A stretch of 64,000 bases of DNA from CBFHMJ01 sp965656875 (GCA_965656875.1 CBFHMJ010000053.1:1-64000), one strand, 5' to 3'; positions 18,032 through 27,916 are shown, numbered from the stretch's first letter. Made by a program: numbers and translations. Notes: a model not told the origin generated them from the letters alone.

Positions 18032-18382
18032 AAAATTGATTTAAACTTCTGACTTTTGTAAATCAATGTTAACCAGCAAAGTCATGATTTTACGCAATTT
18101 TGTCCGGAAGTATCCATCTAAAATTTCATGCGTTAATAATATCGGATATAACCGCTTGTTTATTAACATCTGAACGCGAAGAATAAGCACTGAAGGACGT
18201 GCAAAGGGCCCGTTATACCTTAATAATTGCCCAGGTTGCGGGTTCCTTTTTAAACCTTTCTTGTATTTTTAGTGTTCCTGAAACGCATTTCAGCATATTG
18301 AATCAAACAGGATGTTTGACGCTACCCATTAATATTATGCTGCAACGGCTAAGGATCACTTCCTATTCGATAAGCGACTTGT
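18032..18382. other. Intergenic region, possible small RNA gene
   Basis: About 350 bp without a convincing protein gene lie between the response regulator stop and a strong terminator. Either the regulator mRNA has a long 3' tail, or a separate short transcript starts here. A 64-codon frame (18199-18393) runs into the terminator stem and looks fortuitous. Confidence 0.35.
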
Positions 18383-18416
18383 GCGCCTGCTAAACTTCCC
18401 GCAGGCGCTTTTTTTT
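18383..18416 (+). terminator. Strong Rho-independent terminator
   Basis: A perfect 8-bp GC-rich stem (GCGCCTGC/GCAGGCGC) with a 10-nt loop is followed by eight Ts. It lies 350 bp past the response regulator stop and 117 bp before the next gene, oriented with both. Confidence 0.88.
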
Positions 18417-18533
18417 GCCTGTTATTCATGGTTTCGGCCCCGCTATATCAATCGCTGTGTGACAGTCTTTTCATGACAACCTGTTCGGCAACAGATACAC
18501 TTCGCACATTCATTTCAAGGAAAAACCATAACC

Positions 18534-18977
18534 ATGCAAATCTGGGTTGATGCCGATGCGTGTCCTGTTGTCATCAAAGACATTCTTTACCGGGCCGCCA
18601 ATCGCACCGAAGTTCGATTAACACTGATCGCTAATCAGGCACTGCGAGTGCCGCCATCGCCACATATTCGAGCCATAAAAGTAGAAAAAGGATTTGATGT
18701 TGCAGACGATGAAATTGTTCGTCGCGCTCAGGCGGGCGACTTAGTGATCACCAGTGATATTCCACTGGCCTCAGAAGTGATCGATAAAGGCGCAACGGCA
18801 TTAAGTAGTCGAGGTGAACTGTTCACCAAAGAGAATATAAAAGGTCGGTTGAATATGCGGGACTTTTTCGACACTTTAAGAGCCAGTGGCATTGAAACCG
18901 GTGGTCCACCAGCCCTGAGCCAGAGCGACAAAAAAGCATTTGCCGACCATCTTGACCGGATTCTGGCCCAGCGTTGA
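18534..18977 (+). CDS. UPF0178 (DUF188) family protein, YaiI/YqxD-like
   Basis: 147 residues, the usual family length (~150). The family signature is clear: [18 protein letters not shown] at the start, [30 protein letters not shown], and [23 protein letters not shown]. The fold is PIN-like with conserved Asp residues (D6, D8), suggesting a nuclease, but no activity is established. AAGGA lies upstream of ATG 18534. It stands alone between a terminator and the next gene. Confidence 0.93.
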   Translation: MQIWVDADACPVVIKDILYRAANRTEVRLTLIANQALRVPPSPHIRAIKVEKGFDVADDEIVRRAQAGDLVITSDIPLASEVIDKGATALSSRGELFTKENIKGRLNMRDFFDTLRASGIETGGPPALSQSDKKAFADHLDRILAQR

Positions 18978-19086
18978 GTCCAGGTGAGCCGTCTGTATCA
19001 CCAATCAGAGCGGGTTGTCTGAGCTAATACGCTGAATTAGTAAACTGAATAAGTAATCTGAACCAAATAAACAGAGTGAGTAAAGT

Positions 19087-20514
19087 ATGCGGGCTTTATC
19101 CCTGATTTTGTCACTAACAGCATTCATGTTGCCGTTACGTAGTCTTTCAGTCGAATTCAGTCCCTCACTGATGCTGACAGGTGGCAAGCTGAAAGCCTGT
19201 TCCTCAACCTCAACCCTGTATTGTCACAGCGACGCAATAACATTCTTCGAACAGCAATCAAGTTACAAAACTCTGCCAGAATACGCGATTAACAAGCAAA
19301 CATTGCAAGCACTGGAATCCGCGACATTCTGGTCCGAGTCAGCACAAAGTCAACGCGCCCGTTCATCCGTTATCAGTACGCTAAAACAAATTCAGGCCGA
19401 GCGTTCCACCGACACACTGAATCGTGGGCAACTCAATACCTGGCTGGTGAATTACAAGCTATCGTCTACCCTGCTCGCGTTACCTGACAACCACTTTGAC
19501 CAGTTCATTGATTATCTGGAACAACCATTGGTTGATGCTGATGGTAATCGAAAGATCGAATATCCGGATCTGGCCCGAACTGAACATGCGGCGTCGACAC
19601 AGATTTACACCCGATTTGTCCAGGAAGCAGCGAAAAAACGAGCCGCAAAACGTGTGGATAGCGCCGCTGAAAAACCGTTTATTCTGGTAATAACTGCCTC
19701 AGCTCGCGATCCATTTGAACCCGTCGATTTATATACCGGACTGTTGCAACAGGCCGGTGCCAATGTTGAATGGCTCCCCATCGACGCCACCTTGCAAGCA
19801 GCCTGGCAACAGGCAAAACAAACCGGTGATTTAACAGCCGCCTGTCATCAGTTACCCACGCTCAGACAAACCGTTCAGGGCAGTGCGGCCCGAGAGCGCA
19901 TCTATCCGGATTTAACGCAACAACAGTATCAACTGTGTTTACAACCTGAATTACTCAGCCAGAAAATCGCCGCCGCTGACGGGGTTTTTATCAATGATGG
20001 CAATCGACAATTATTACTACATGCCTTCAATGACTCGCAGGGCAAGCCTTATCCGATATTGCGTCAGATCCGTGAACAACTCGCCAGTAATAAACTGATA
20101 CTCGCCAGTTCAGATGCTCGTGTCCTTGCTGATCATCATCCAACCACACAGCAAACATTACAGCAGGCATCACACAACACCGCTAAGCTGGGATTGTTTA
20201 ACCAGGGCTTAATTGAGACGGGCTGGAAAAAACGAAACAACCCCGAAAAACTACGACGTCAGTTAGCCGCATCAAACCAGCAATGGGCCTTTGGCATAGC
20301 CAAAACAACCGCACTGCTTATTGGCTGGAACAAAAGTGAAGGGAAAAAAACGGACGATCAAACCTCAACGCTTCATTTTTCCGTTATCGGTGAATATGGT
20401 GTACTTATTCTGAATAAAAACAATGAACACACCAGTCATTATCTGACCACCGGTGATTCAGGTTCGATCATTAAGCAGGGAAAAGAAGCGCGTCTTGTTG
20501 TTGAGAAGTTGTAG
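19087..20514 (+). CDS. Secreted cyanophycinase-like (peptidase S51 fold) protein
   Basis: 475 residues with an N-terminal signal peptide (ALSLILSLTAFMLPLRSLS). Parts recall cyanophycinase: MLTGGKLKAC near the start, PFILVITASARDPFEPVDLYTGLLQQAGANVEWLPID in the middle, and ADGVFINDGNRQLLLHAF. Active S51 peptidases have a nucleophile motif G-x-S-A-G-A; here the matching stretch reads LILASSDARVLADHH, keeping a Ser but losing the glycines. It may bind or process peptides in the periplasm with altered chemistry, or be inactive. Family assignment is moderate. No cyanophycin synthetase is nearby. It is downstream of the UPF0178 gene by 109 bp and may be its own unit. Confidence 0.65.
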   Translation: MRALSLILSLTAFMLPLRSLSVEFSPSLMLTGGKLKACSSTSTLYCHSDAITFFEQQSSYKTLPEYAINKQTLQALESATFWSESAQSQRARSSVISTLKQIQAERSTDTLNRGQLNTWLVNYKLSSTLLALPDNHFDQFIDYLEQPLVDADGNRKIEYPDLARTEHAASTQIYTRFVQEAAKKRAAKRVDSAAEKPFILVITASARDPFEPVDLYTGLLQQAGANVEWLPIDATLQAAWQQAKQTGDLTAACHQLPTLRQTVQGSAARERIYPDLTQQQYQLCLQPELLSQKIAAADGVFINDGNRQLLLHAFNDSQGKPYPILRQIREQLASNKLILASSDARVLADHHPTTQQTLQQASHNTAKLGLFNQGLIETGWKKRNNPEKLRRQLAASNQQWAFGIAKTTALLIGWNKSEGKKTDDQTSTLHFSVIGEYGVLILNKNNEHTSHYLTTGDSGSIIKQGKEARLVVEKL

Positions 20515-20581
20515 TAGTACGCGCTTGCTTGTAAACCTTAAACTGATTAAACGTTCTGCCTTAGCAGTGGAACATTCCCCC

Positions 20582-21553
20582 CTACTCAGGCAACCACTCC
20601 TTTCGTGTCGGCGTCCCATACATACATTCAAAACCTGGAATATTTCGTTCCCAACGGGGAATGTCTTCTCCGATGTAGTCTTTCACTGCATCAAAAAACA
20701 ACCGGGTTCGAACGGGTAAATCACGGTGAGGATAAACGGCATAAATTGCTGCAAAATCAAGTAGTTTCATATCGGTCATGATTGGTATCAGTTTACCCGA
20801 GGTTATTTCATCATGAATTTGAAACGCCGGGGCCAGATAATAAGCCGTACCTGACAAGGCTTTTAATTTCATCATGTCGATATCATTCGCCAGGTATCGG
20901 CTGTTCATTGGCATTTGCATCACCTGATTCTGATCATCGACATAATTGATGTAATCCGCTCTGATACGCTCTCCCATGTAACTGGCAGCGGGCAATTTTG
21001 CCAGTTCTTCAACGGTTTTCGGCTCGCCATAACGTTCAATGAACGATGGCGTTGCGAGCAATAACAGACGATTTCTCGCCAGATAGCGGGCAATCAGCGT
21101 CGAGTCTTTCGGGTCGCCGACTCGAAAAGCGAGGTCAAAGCCGTCACCGACCAGATCAACAAAACTATCCCCAACCACCAGTTCAATCTGCACATCCACA
21201 AAGCGATTCTGAAAGTCGTTGATGACGGGCTGAATCATCTGATGAGCGACCGAGGCACTACAGGCAATACGCAGAACACCTTTTGGCTCGGAGTGGTAGT
21301 GACCTGCAAGTCGCGTCGTTTCATTTAACAGTTCACGCAGTTCCCGCGCTTTGCGCACGGTTTCGTTGCCAGCGCCGGTCAGCGAGAAGGTTCGGGTTGT
21401 TCGGTTTAACAGCCTGACGCCCAGTTCTTCTTCCAGTCGGGCGATCTGTTTTGACACGACTGAACGGTCAATATTTCGATGTTCCGCCACTTTCGCGAAC
21501 GACCCGCGTTCAGTTACGTCAAGAAACATCAGGAGACGACTGGAGAGATCCAT
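20582..21553 (-). CDS. LysR-family transcriptional regulator
   Basis: 323 residues from ATG 21553, with a strong GAGGAAG 6-7 nt upstream; a TTG five codons earlier would overlap that ribosome site. The N-terminal winged HTH is typical (FLDVTERGSFAKVAEHRNIDRSVVSKQIARLEEELGVRLLNRTTRTFSLTGAG). A periplasmic-binding-protein-like effector domain follows (GVLRIACSASVAHQMIQP ... DLAFRVGDPKDSTLIARYL). It is divergent from an RND efflux operon with a 134-bp gap, so it probably controls that operon and itself. The effector is unknown. Confidence 0.93.
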   Translation of the reverse strand: MDLSSRLLMFLDVTERGSFAKVAEHRNIDRSVVSKQIARLEEELGVRLLNRTTRTFSLTGAGNETVRKARELRELLNETTRLAGHYHSEPKGVLRIACSASVAHQMIQPVINDFQNRFVDVQIELVVGDSFVDLVGDGFDLAFRVGDPKDSTLIARYLARNRLLLLATPSFIERYGEPKTVEELAKLPAASYMGERIRADYINYVDDQNQVMQMPMNSRYLANDIDMMKLKALSGTAYYLAPAFQIHDEITSGKLIPIMTDMKLLDFAAIYAVYPHRDLPVRTRLFFDAVKDYIGEDIPRWERNIPGFECMYGTPTRKEWLPE

Positions 21554-21687
21554 CGTTAACTTCCTCAAAAATAACAGTATTTACACCATTGGTGCCATTT
21601 AAGCATCACTGTGTTTATTTATATGTGATTTAAAACCACCAATCAACCCCCTATCATTCACGCCAGCAATAAACTGGAGAACGAATC
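21554..21687. promoter_or_regulatory. Divergent LysR / RND operon control region
   Basis: This 134-bp gap separates the regulator from the efflux operon. A short dyad, CACC-ATT-GGTG, sits near 21584-21594, close to the regulator start, inside AT-rich sequence and is a candidate LysR operator. Promoter hexamers are not clear-cut. Confidence 0.4.
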
Positions 21688-22884
21688 ATGCGAAACCGAT
21701 TGACCTTAACGGCGGCAGCCATCAGCTTATTTATGTTATCTGGCTGTGGTGAACCTGAGATTGAAACGATGCAACCACCTGCACCAACCATTGATGTTGC
21801 CACCGTTTCAGCGCAAAACGTGCAAAACTGGTTTACTTACACCACACGCCTGGAGTCACCGGAAATCGTTGCACTTCGTCCCCGTGTCTCTGGCATTGTT
21901 GATTCCATTGAATTTACCGAAGGCCAGCAAGTCAACGAAGGCGATTTGTTGTTTCGGCTGGATGCACGGCCATTCGCCGCAGAAGTTAATCGGTTGAAAG
22001 CGCAAATCGTCAGTGCCGAAGCTGCATTAAGCCTGGCTGAAAGTGAAGAAAAACGTGCAGTAAGATTGAGTAAACATAAGGCTATTTCTGAAGAACAAGC
22101 TGAAAATCGTATTGCAACGGCACAACAAAAACGGGCCGATCTGCTGGCGTTACGCTCAGCGCTGCGAGCGGCTGAACTGGATCTTACCTTTACCGACGTT
22201 CGTTCCCCTATCACCGGCATTATCTCGCGCGCTGAAATCACACGAGGCAACACGGTTATCGCCGGTCAAAGTATGCTGACCAGCATCGTATCCAATCAAA
22301 AGATGTACGCGTATTTCAATATTGATGAGCGCACCTGGAACCAGGAGTTCAACCAGCTTACACCGGAGGCGCACCTGCCCGTGTTATTAAATCTGGCTGG
22401 CACCGACCAATACCGACACACCGGTGAAGTCGATTTTATTGATAACGCAATTGATGCTTCAACCGGCACATTGCGCGTGCGAGCTACTTTTTCTCAGCAG
22501 CAAGCAACACTAAAAGCGGGTGCCTTTGCCCGTGTTCGACTGGCGGCTGATGAAACCCACAGCAAGGTACTGATTCCAACACGTTCGATTGGCACAGATC
22601 TGAAAAATAACTTTGTGCTGACCGTGAACAATGACGATGTACTGGAGTATCGACTGATTGAGGTTGGTGAACGTTTTGGCCGCTTCAGCGCTATTAATAC
22701 CGGCTTACGTGCGGGTGATCGCATCGCGGTTAACGGTCCGGCTAAAGTGGGTCCGGGTATGCCCGTTGTGCCCAACAATGTCGATCTTGACCTATCCTCC
22801 TTACAGTTAACGTTAAAAGACAATCTGGCAAACGACACCTTAATGACCGCCAGACAACATCCGTCTTCAACGATCACACAATAG
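21688..22884 (+). CDS. RND efflux periplasmic adaptor (membrane fusion protein), lipoprotein
   Basis: 398 residues, AcrA/MexA-like. A lipoprotein signal ends LFMLSGC, so Cys19 should be lipidated. Then come the barrel-sandwich/lipoyl half-motifs (VALRPRVSGIVDSIEFTEGQQVNEGDLLFRLD and TFTDVRSPITGIISRAEITRGNTVIAGQSMLTSIV) around an alpha-helical hairpin, and a beta-barrel domain with GAFARVRL. ATG 21688 is preceded by GGAG. It is the first gene of an operon with the pump (50-nt gap) and links pump to outer-membrane channel. No TolC-type gene is in the window, so an outside channel must be shared. Confidence 0.95.
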   Translation: MRNRLTLTAAAISLFMLSGCGEPEIETMQPPAPTIDVATVSAQNVQNWFTYTTRLESPEIVALRPRVSGIVDSIEFTEGQQVNEGDLLFRLDARPFAAEVNRLKAQIVSAEAALSLAESEEKRAVRLSKHKAISEEQAENRIATAQQKRADLLALRSALRAAELDLTFTDVRSPITGIISRAEITRGNTVIAGQSMLTSIVSNQKMYAYFNIDERTWNQEFNQLTPEAHLPVLLNLAGTDQYRHTGEVDFIDNAIDASTGTLRVRATFSQQQATLKAGAFARVRLAADETHSKVLIPTRSIGTDLKNNFVLTVNNDDVLEYRLIEVGERFGRFSAINTGLRAGDRIAVNGPAKVGPGMPVVPNNVDLDLSSLQLTLKDNLANDTLMTARQHPSSTITQ

Positions 22885-22934
22885 ACGAATCAAGCACGAT
22901 TCAACTTGCACAGAAAACCGGGTAACAAAGCACC

Positions 22935-25900
22935 ATGAATTTCTCACACTTTTTTATCCAGCGACCCATCTTCGCTTCGATGATGTCGCTGGTGATCCTG
23001 ATTGCAGGATCAATCTCACTGTTTTTACTGCCGGTGAGTGAATACCCCGAAGTGGTTCCTCCAACCGTTGTAGTAACCGCCAACTATCCAGGGGCTAACC
23101 CGGAAGTCATCGCTGAAACCGTTGCGTCTCCGCTGGAACAGGAAATTAACGGCACCGAAAACATGTTGTATATGTTTTCCCAGGCGACCAGTGATGGACG
23201 TATGACGTTAACCGTCACCTTTGCACTGGGCACCGATCTGGATAAAGCGCAGGTTCAGGTGCAAAACCGGGTCAACAGTGCGCTACCTCGCTTGCCTGAG
23301 TTAGTGCAACGACTGGGTGTAGTTGCTGAAAAAGCTTCGCCTGATTTAACGATGGTTGTTCATTTGTATTCACCAGATGAATCGCGGGAAGTCAGTTACC
23401 TGGCGAATTACACCAATTTGTATATCAAAGATCAGATTGCTCGTCTGGGTGGTGTCGGCGACGTTCAATTGTTTGGTGGCGCTGAATATTCAATGCGGGT
23501 ATGGCTAAATCCAGACGAAATTGCCTCCAGACAACTGACCGCGATGGATGTGGTTAAGGCTATTCGCGCTCAAAACCAGCAGGTCGCCGCAGGTTCGCTC
23601 GGTGCGCAGCCCACCACAGCGGATAACGAATTCCAGGTATTACTGAACGTAAAAGGTCGTTTGTCGTCCATTGAAGAATTTGAAAATATCATCATCAAAG
23701 TCGGTGACAATGGCGCACTAACACGCCTGAGCGATGTCGCTCGCGTTGAACTGGGTCAGAATAATTACGCGCTTCGCGCTATGTTGAACGGCAAACCAGC
23801 CGTTGCAATGCCGGTCTTTCAGCGTCCAGGTTCAAACGCGATTGAGCTATCTGACCAGGTGCGCAGCACCATGGAGAGATTATCCGCTGATTTTCCTCAG
23901 GGTGTGCAATACAAGATTGCTTATGACCCGACGGTGTTTGTTCGAGGCTCAATTGACGCGGTGATCCACACACTATTAGAAGCGATTGTTCTGGTAGTTA
24001 TCGTGGTGATTCTGTTCTTACAAACCTGGCGCGCATCCATCATTCCACTCATCGCCGTTCCTGTGTCTTTGATTGGCACGTTCGCCATCATGCAGTGGAT
24101 TGGTGTATCCATTAACACCTTGTCATTGTTCGGACTGGTACTGGCTATTGGCATCGTGGTCGATGACGCTATCGTGGTCGTCGAGAACGTTGAACGAAAT
24201 ATTCACGATGGATTATCGCCGCTGGAAGCGACGCGTAAAGCCATGACAGAAGTTACTGGCCCTATTATCGCGATTGCACTGGTGTTGTGTGCGGTCTTTG
24301 TTCCAACTGCCTTTATTACTGGTTTATCAGGTCAGTTTTATAAACAGTTTGCGCTGACGATTACGATTTCAACGCTGATCTCCGCGTTCAATTCACTCAC
24401 GTTATCACCGGCACTGGCAGCACTGTTACTGAAAGGAAAAGACGAAAAACCAGATGCCCTGACTCGGTTATTAGACAAGGTATTCGGTCGCTTTTTATTT
24501 AATCCATTCAATCGCTTATTCGACCGTGGTGCCAATGCTTACCAGTCTGTGGTGCAAAAGCTGATTCGTTTTTCAGTCGTGGTATTAATCGGTTATTTCA
24601 TGTTACTGGGCGGCACAGCATCCTTGTTCAATGCTGTACCGGGTGGCTTTATTCCACAACAGGACAAACAGTATCTGGTTGCTATTGCGCAGTTACCGGA
24701 TGCCGCCAGCCTTGATCGTACTGAAAGCGTTATTCGTGAAATGGAGAACATTGCGCTCGACACCCCGGGCGTCGCACAAACAATTTCTTTTCCGGGATTA
24801 TCGGTTAACGGATTCACCAACAGTCCGAATGCAGGCATTGTCTTTGTAACGCTGGAAGACTTTGATAAACGTCAATCCGACACTTTGTCAGCAAACGCCA
24901 TTGTTGGCGCACTGAATCAACGTTTCTCAGTTATTGATGAAGCTTTCGTGGCTATCTTCCCACCGCCTCCGATTCAAGGGCTGGGTTCAACCGGTGGTTT
25001 CAAACTACAAATTGAAGACCGTGCAAATCAAGGGTTTGAAGCATTGTATAACTCGCTGCAAAAAGTGATTCAGCAAGCGCAACAACGACCTGAATTGATC
25101 GGCCTTTACTCTACCTTCCGGATTCAAACGCCGCAGATGGACATTAATGTTGACCGGGAACAAGCCTTAATTCAGGGAATCCCTCTGGACCGGGTGTTTG
25201 ATGCGCTGCAAGTGTATCTGGGTTCTTTGTACGTCAATGATTTCAACCTGTTTGGCCGTACTTATCAGGTGAATGCACAGGCGGATGGTTCGTTCAGAAG
25301 CGACGCAAAACAAATCCTGAACTTTAAAGTGCGTAATGCTGCAGGCGACATGGTGCCACTGGGTTCAGTTGTTGAGATCACCGCAAACACCGGCCCGGAT
25401 CGAGTCATGCACTATAACGGTTATGTAAGCGCAGAGCTGAACGGTAGCCCGGCACCTGGATTCAGCTCAGACCAGGCACAACAAGCGATTGAACAGGTAC
25501 TGGCTGAGAATCTGCCAAAAGGCATGGCTTATGAGTGGACAGACGTGACATATCAGCAAATCCTGGCAGGTAACACCATGGTATATATCTTCCCGCTGGT
25601 CGTGATTCTGGTATTCACCGTGTTGGCCGCACAATATGAAAGCTTGCGTCTACCTCTGGCAATCATATTAATCGTACCGATGACGATTTTCTCTGCCCTG
25701 GCGGGTGTCTGGTTAATCAGTGGTGATAACAACATTTTTACTCAGATTGCCTTAATAGTTTTAGTCGCGCTGGCCTGTAAAAACGCAATTTTAATGGTCG
25801 AGTTTGCCAAAGAAATTCAGGACAACAATCAAACACCGCTACAAGCAATTATCGAAGCGTGTCGCTTACGTCTGCGTCCAATTTTAATGACGTCTATCGC

Positions 25901-26138
25901 TTTCACAGCGGGTGTCATTCCTCTGGTATTAGCAAATGGTGCCGGTGCAGAAATGCGTCAGGCAATGGGTGTTGCGGTCTTTAGCGGCATGATTGGTGTA
26001 ACCGTGTTCGGTTTACTATTCACCCCTGTGTTTTACATGTTGGTGTCACCGCGCAGCGCTGCCGCTGTCGGCAATCATGCTGAATCTGTCATCAGAGACG
26101 AGCTGCCCTCAACCAGTCACGATGAATTAAAGCAGTAG
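22935..26138 (+). CDS. RND efflux pump inner-membrane transporter (AcrB/MexB type, HAE1)
   Basis: 1067 residues, a standard length. It begins MNFSHFFIQRPIFASMMSL, the classic start. It has the periplasmic porter region (YPEVVPPTVVVTANYPGANPEVIAETVASPLEQEINGTENMLYM) and the paired transmembrane aspartates of the proton relay in GIVVDDAIVVVENVERN. The second half repeats the fold (LVALACKNAILMVEFAKE). It expels hydrophobic or amphiphilic compounds from periplasm and membrane using the proton gradient. The operon order adaptor-pump-oxidoreductase and the divergent LysR suggest substrate-induced efflux; the substrate cannot be read from sequence. Confidence 0.97.
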   Translation: MNFSHFFIQRPIFASMMSLVILIAGSISLFLLPVSEYPEVVPPTVVVTANYPGANPEVIAETVASPLEQEINGTENMLYMFSQATSDGRMTLTVTFALGTDLDKAQVQVQNRVNSALPRLPELVQRLGVVAEKASPDLTMVVHLYSPDESREVSYLANYTNLYIKDQIARLGGVGDVQLFGGAEYSMRVWLNPDEIASRQLTAMDVVKAIRAQNQQVAAGSLGAQPTTADNEFQVLLNVKGRLSSIEEFENIIIKVGDNGALTRLSDVARVELGQNNYALRAMLNGKPAVAMPVFQRPGSNAIELSDQVRSTMERLSADFPQGVQYKIAYDPTVFVRGSIDAVIHTLLEAIVLVVIVVILFLQTWRASIIPLIAVPVSLIGTFAIMQWIGVSINTLSLFGLVLAIGIVVDDAIVVVENVERNIHDGLSPLEATRKAMTEVTGPIIAIALVLCAVFVPTAFITGLSGQFYKQFALTITISTLISAFNSLTLSPALAALLLKGKDEKPDALTRLLDKVFGRFLFNPFNRLFDRGANAYQSVVQKLIRFSVVVLIGYFMLLGGTASLFNAVPGGFIPQQDKQYLVAIAQLPDAASLDRTESVIREMENIALDTPGVAQTISFPGLSVNGFTNSPNAGIVFVTLEDFDKRQSDTLSANAIVGALNQRFSVIDEAFVAIFPPPPIQGLGSTGGFKLQIEDRANQGFEALYNSLQKVIQQAQQRPELIGLYSTFRIQTPQMDINVDREQALIQGIPLDRVFDALQVYLGSLYVNDFNLFGRTYQVNAQADGSFRSDAKQILNFKVRNAAGDMVPLGSVVEITANTGPDRVMHYNGYVSAELNGSPAPGFSSDQAQQAIEQVLAENLPKGMAYEWTDVTYQQILAGNTMVYIFPLVVILVFTVLAAQYESLRLPLAIILIVPMTIFSALAGVWLISGDNNIFTQIALIVLVALACKNAILMVEFAKEIQDNNQTPLQAIIEACRLRLRPILMTSIAFTAGVIPLVLANGAGAEMRQAMGVAVFSGMIGVTVFGLLFTPVFYMLVSPRSAAAVGNHAESVIRDELPSTSHDELKQ

Positions 26139-26155
26139 TTCCAGGAGATGACCCA

Positions 26156-27169
26156 ATGAAACACAACACCATGAAAGCCCTGGTTCAACAGGCTCCAGGA
26201 CAAGACTTTGTTCTGAGTGAGATGACGCTGCCCGTGCCGACGCCCGGCCCGGGCCAACTACTGGTCAAAATTGATCAGGTTGGATTAAATCCGGTTGATA
26301 CCAAACTGGCTTATGGCGGGCATAGTGCCTGGCAATGGCCACATATTCCAGGCCTGGATGCAGTTGGCACAGTCGTGGACAGCCACGATAACAAGTTTGC
26401 ATTAGTTGGCGAGCGCGTGATGTGGCACGGTGATTTAACGCGTCAGGGCGTGCTGGCGGAATACGCCGTTATTGAAGCTCATGCAGTAACACCTCTGCCG
26501 GCCTCTGTTAGCAGTTATGATGCGATTGCATTGTTATGCCCGGGTATGACAGCGGGGTTGTCACTGTGTCGCCTGAACATCGAACCGGGTCAAAACCTGA
26601 TGATTGAAGCGGGTTCTGGCGCTGTTGGTCAACTGGCGATCCAACTGGCTAAACTGAAGAATGCCACCGTGTTTACCACGGCTCGCCAGCAACATCACTG
26701 CGCATTGAAAAAACTGGGTGCCGATGAAGTATTTGATTACACCGATCCAGCCATTGAACAAAAAATTTGTCGGGCGCTGGGCACTGATCAGCTGGATGCC
26801 GTTATTGATTCAATTGGCGGTGAAACTACCGCCCGAAATATACGGCTGATGCGATTCAGCGGCCAGCTTGCGTTGCTTAATGGCATGCCAGACATCGATC
26901 CGGGTTTGCTGTTTCGCAAGGCACCTTCGGTTCATATTATTTCGCTGGGTGGCGCGTGGTTGTCTAACGATTTATGCGCTCAACAACAAATGGCACTTAA
27001 AGGAAATCACCTGGCAGATCTGCTCAGTAAGAAACAATTAAAACCACTGACCAGTCATGTGATCCCATTTACCGCCGATGATGTAACCCGGGCCATGCAT
27101 CGGCAGATGGAATCAGGGCTCTTCGGTAAGCAAATAGTTGATGTTGAGGCTGCTGACCTGTCATTGTAA
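26156..27169 (+). CDS. Quinone oxidoreductase-like MDR/zinc-type alcohol dehydrogenase family protein
   Basis: 337 residues of the medium-chain dehydrogenase/reductase superfamily. The GroES-like N-terminal half holds GLNPVDTKLAYGG and IPGLDAVGTVVD. The Rossmann half has IEAGSGAVGQLAIQLAKLKNATVFTTA (the GxGxxG-like dinucleotide site) and LGADEVFDYTD. Catalytic zinc cysteines are lacking, as in quinone reductases, so NADPH-dependent reduction of a quinone or enone is likely. ATG 26156 has AGGAG upstream, and the gene starts 17 nt after the pump gene, so it is the operon's third gene and may detoxify the same compounds. Confidence 0.88.
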   Translation: MKHNTMKALVQQAPGQDFVLSEMTLPVPTPGPGQLLVKIDQVGLNPVDTKLAYGGHSAWQWPHIPGLDAVGTVVDSHDNKFALVGERVMWHGDLTRQGVLAEYAVIEAHAVTPLPASVSSYDAIALLCPGMTAGLSLCRLNIEPGQNLMIEAGSGAVGQLAIQLAKLKNATVFTTARQQHHCALKKLGADEVFDYTDPAIEQKICRALGTDQLDAVIDSIGGETTARNIRLMRFSGQLALLNGMPDIDPGLLFRKAPSVHIISLGGAWLSNDLCAQQQMALKGNHLADLLSKKQLKPLTSHVIPFTADDVTRAMHRQMESGLFGKQIVDVEAADLSL

Positions 27170-27204
27170 TTTTTGCAGTCGTTTGTCGCGTATTGATATC
27201 AGGC

Positions 27205-27252
27205 TTCAGGTTGCTTAGCCGGAATCCAGCTACTCTGGCAATGCAACCTGAA
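27205..27252 (+). terminator. Hairpin after the RND operon
   Basis: A perfect 10-bp stem (TTCAGGTTGC with GCAACCTGAA) encloses a 28-nt loop 35 nt past the oxidoreductase stop, between convergent genes. There is no T-run, so its role as a terminator is uncertain. Confidence 0.4.
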
Positions 27253-27349
27253 ACTCAATAGCGAATAGCGGCAAGGGCTGTTCATGCGGTCGTTTAACAA
27301 TTGAACCGATTCATCTCATTAACCAATGAAACAACAACTTTATTATCAA

Positions 27350-27736
27350 TCACGCCACCTGGACCAAAGGTTTAAATCCACCATAGACCATACGACTGAC
27401 ATCAAAAATAACCTGGTCTTCATGCGTTAATTCGCCAACTAAAGCAGACATCCCCGGGTCCAGCGGCACTTTTTCATTCGCATCATCCCTCACCACTTTT
27501 GATGGAAACACAACCCAGCCGAATATCACCACTTCGTCATCCTTCACGTTAAGCGCTTCCGGAAAAGAGATGATGTCAGGCATAACGTCATCACCCACAA
27601 ACTCTACATATTCAATCGCGCCATATTTCTTCCAGATCGCCGCGACTTGTTCCGCTACCCGCTGATAATCAGCGAGATACTTACCGGGCACAGGAAAAAC
27701 AAAACCATCAATATAATTTTTCTGTTTGTTGTTCAT
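27350..27736 (-). CDS. DUF1428 family protein (YbaA-like)
   Basis: 128 residues, the usual family length. The sequence is typical: YIDGFVFPVPGKYLADYQRVAEQVAAIWKKYGAIEYVEFVGDD, VVIFGWVVFPSK and FDVSRMVYGGFKPLVQ. The fold is a dimeric alpha-beta barrel. The role is unknown, though relatives are often stress-linked. It is convergent with the RND operon and divergent from the first subtilase gene. Confidence 0.92.
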   Translation of the reverse strand: MNNKQKNYIDGFVFPVPGKYLADYQRVAEQVAAIWKKYGAIEYVEFVGDDVMPDIISFPEALNVKDDEVVIFGWVVFPSKVVRDDANEKVPLDPGMSALVGELTHEDQVIFDVSRMVYGGFKPLVQVA

Positions 27737-27820
27737 TATCGTGTTCTCGTTGGGTTACTGACATCAGAGACTGAGTTGTAGCTGAAAACGTCACGTAAAA
27801 CAACAAGCTAAAATCGTTCA

Positions 27821-27860
27821 TATAAGCAACAACTTAATAATATAGGCGCACCATTGTCAG
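27821..27860 (+). promoter_or_regulatory. Upstream region shared by the two subtilase genes, copy 1
   Basis: This AT-rich stretch (TATAAG ... TTAATAATATA ... GCACCATTG) aligns without gaps to 29221-29260 upstream of the second subtilase gene, with about 31 of 40 positions identical. The duplication therefore included control DNA. I cannot assign exact promoter boxes. Confidence 0.5.
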
Positions 27861-27916
27861 CGTTCATTGTAGGTCCATATAATTTATTTACATTATTACA
27901 ACAAAGGATAAACATC

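Noticed and set aside
18199..18393. 64-codon frame before the strong terminator
   Set aside because: It ends inside the terminator stem and has no recognisable family or ribosome site; a non-coding RNA or 3' tail is more likely.
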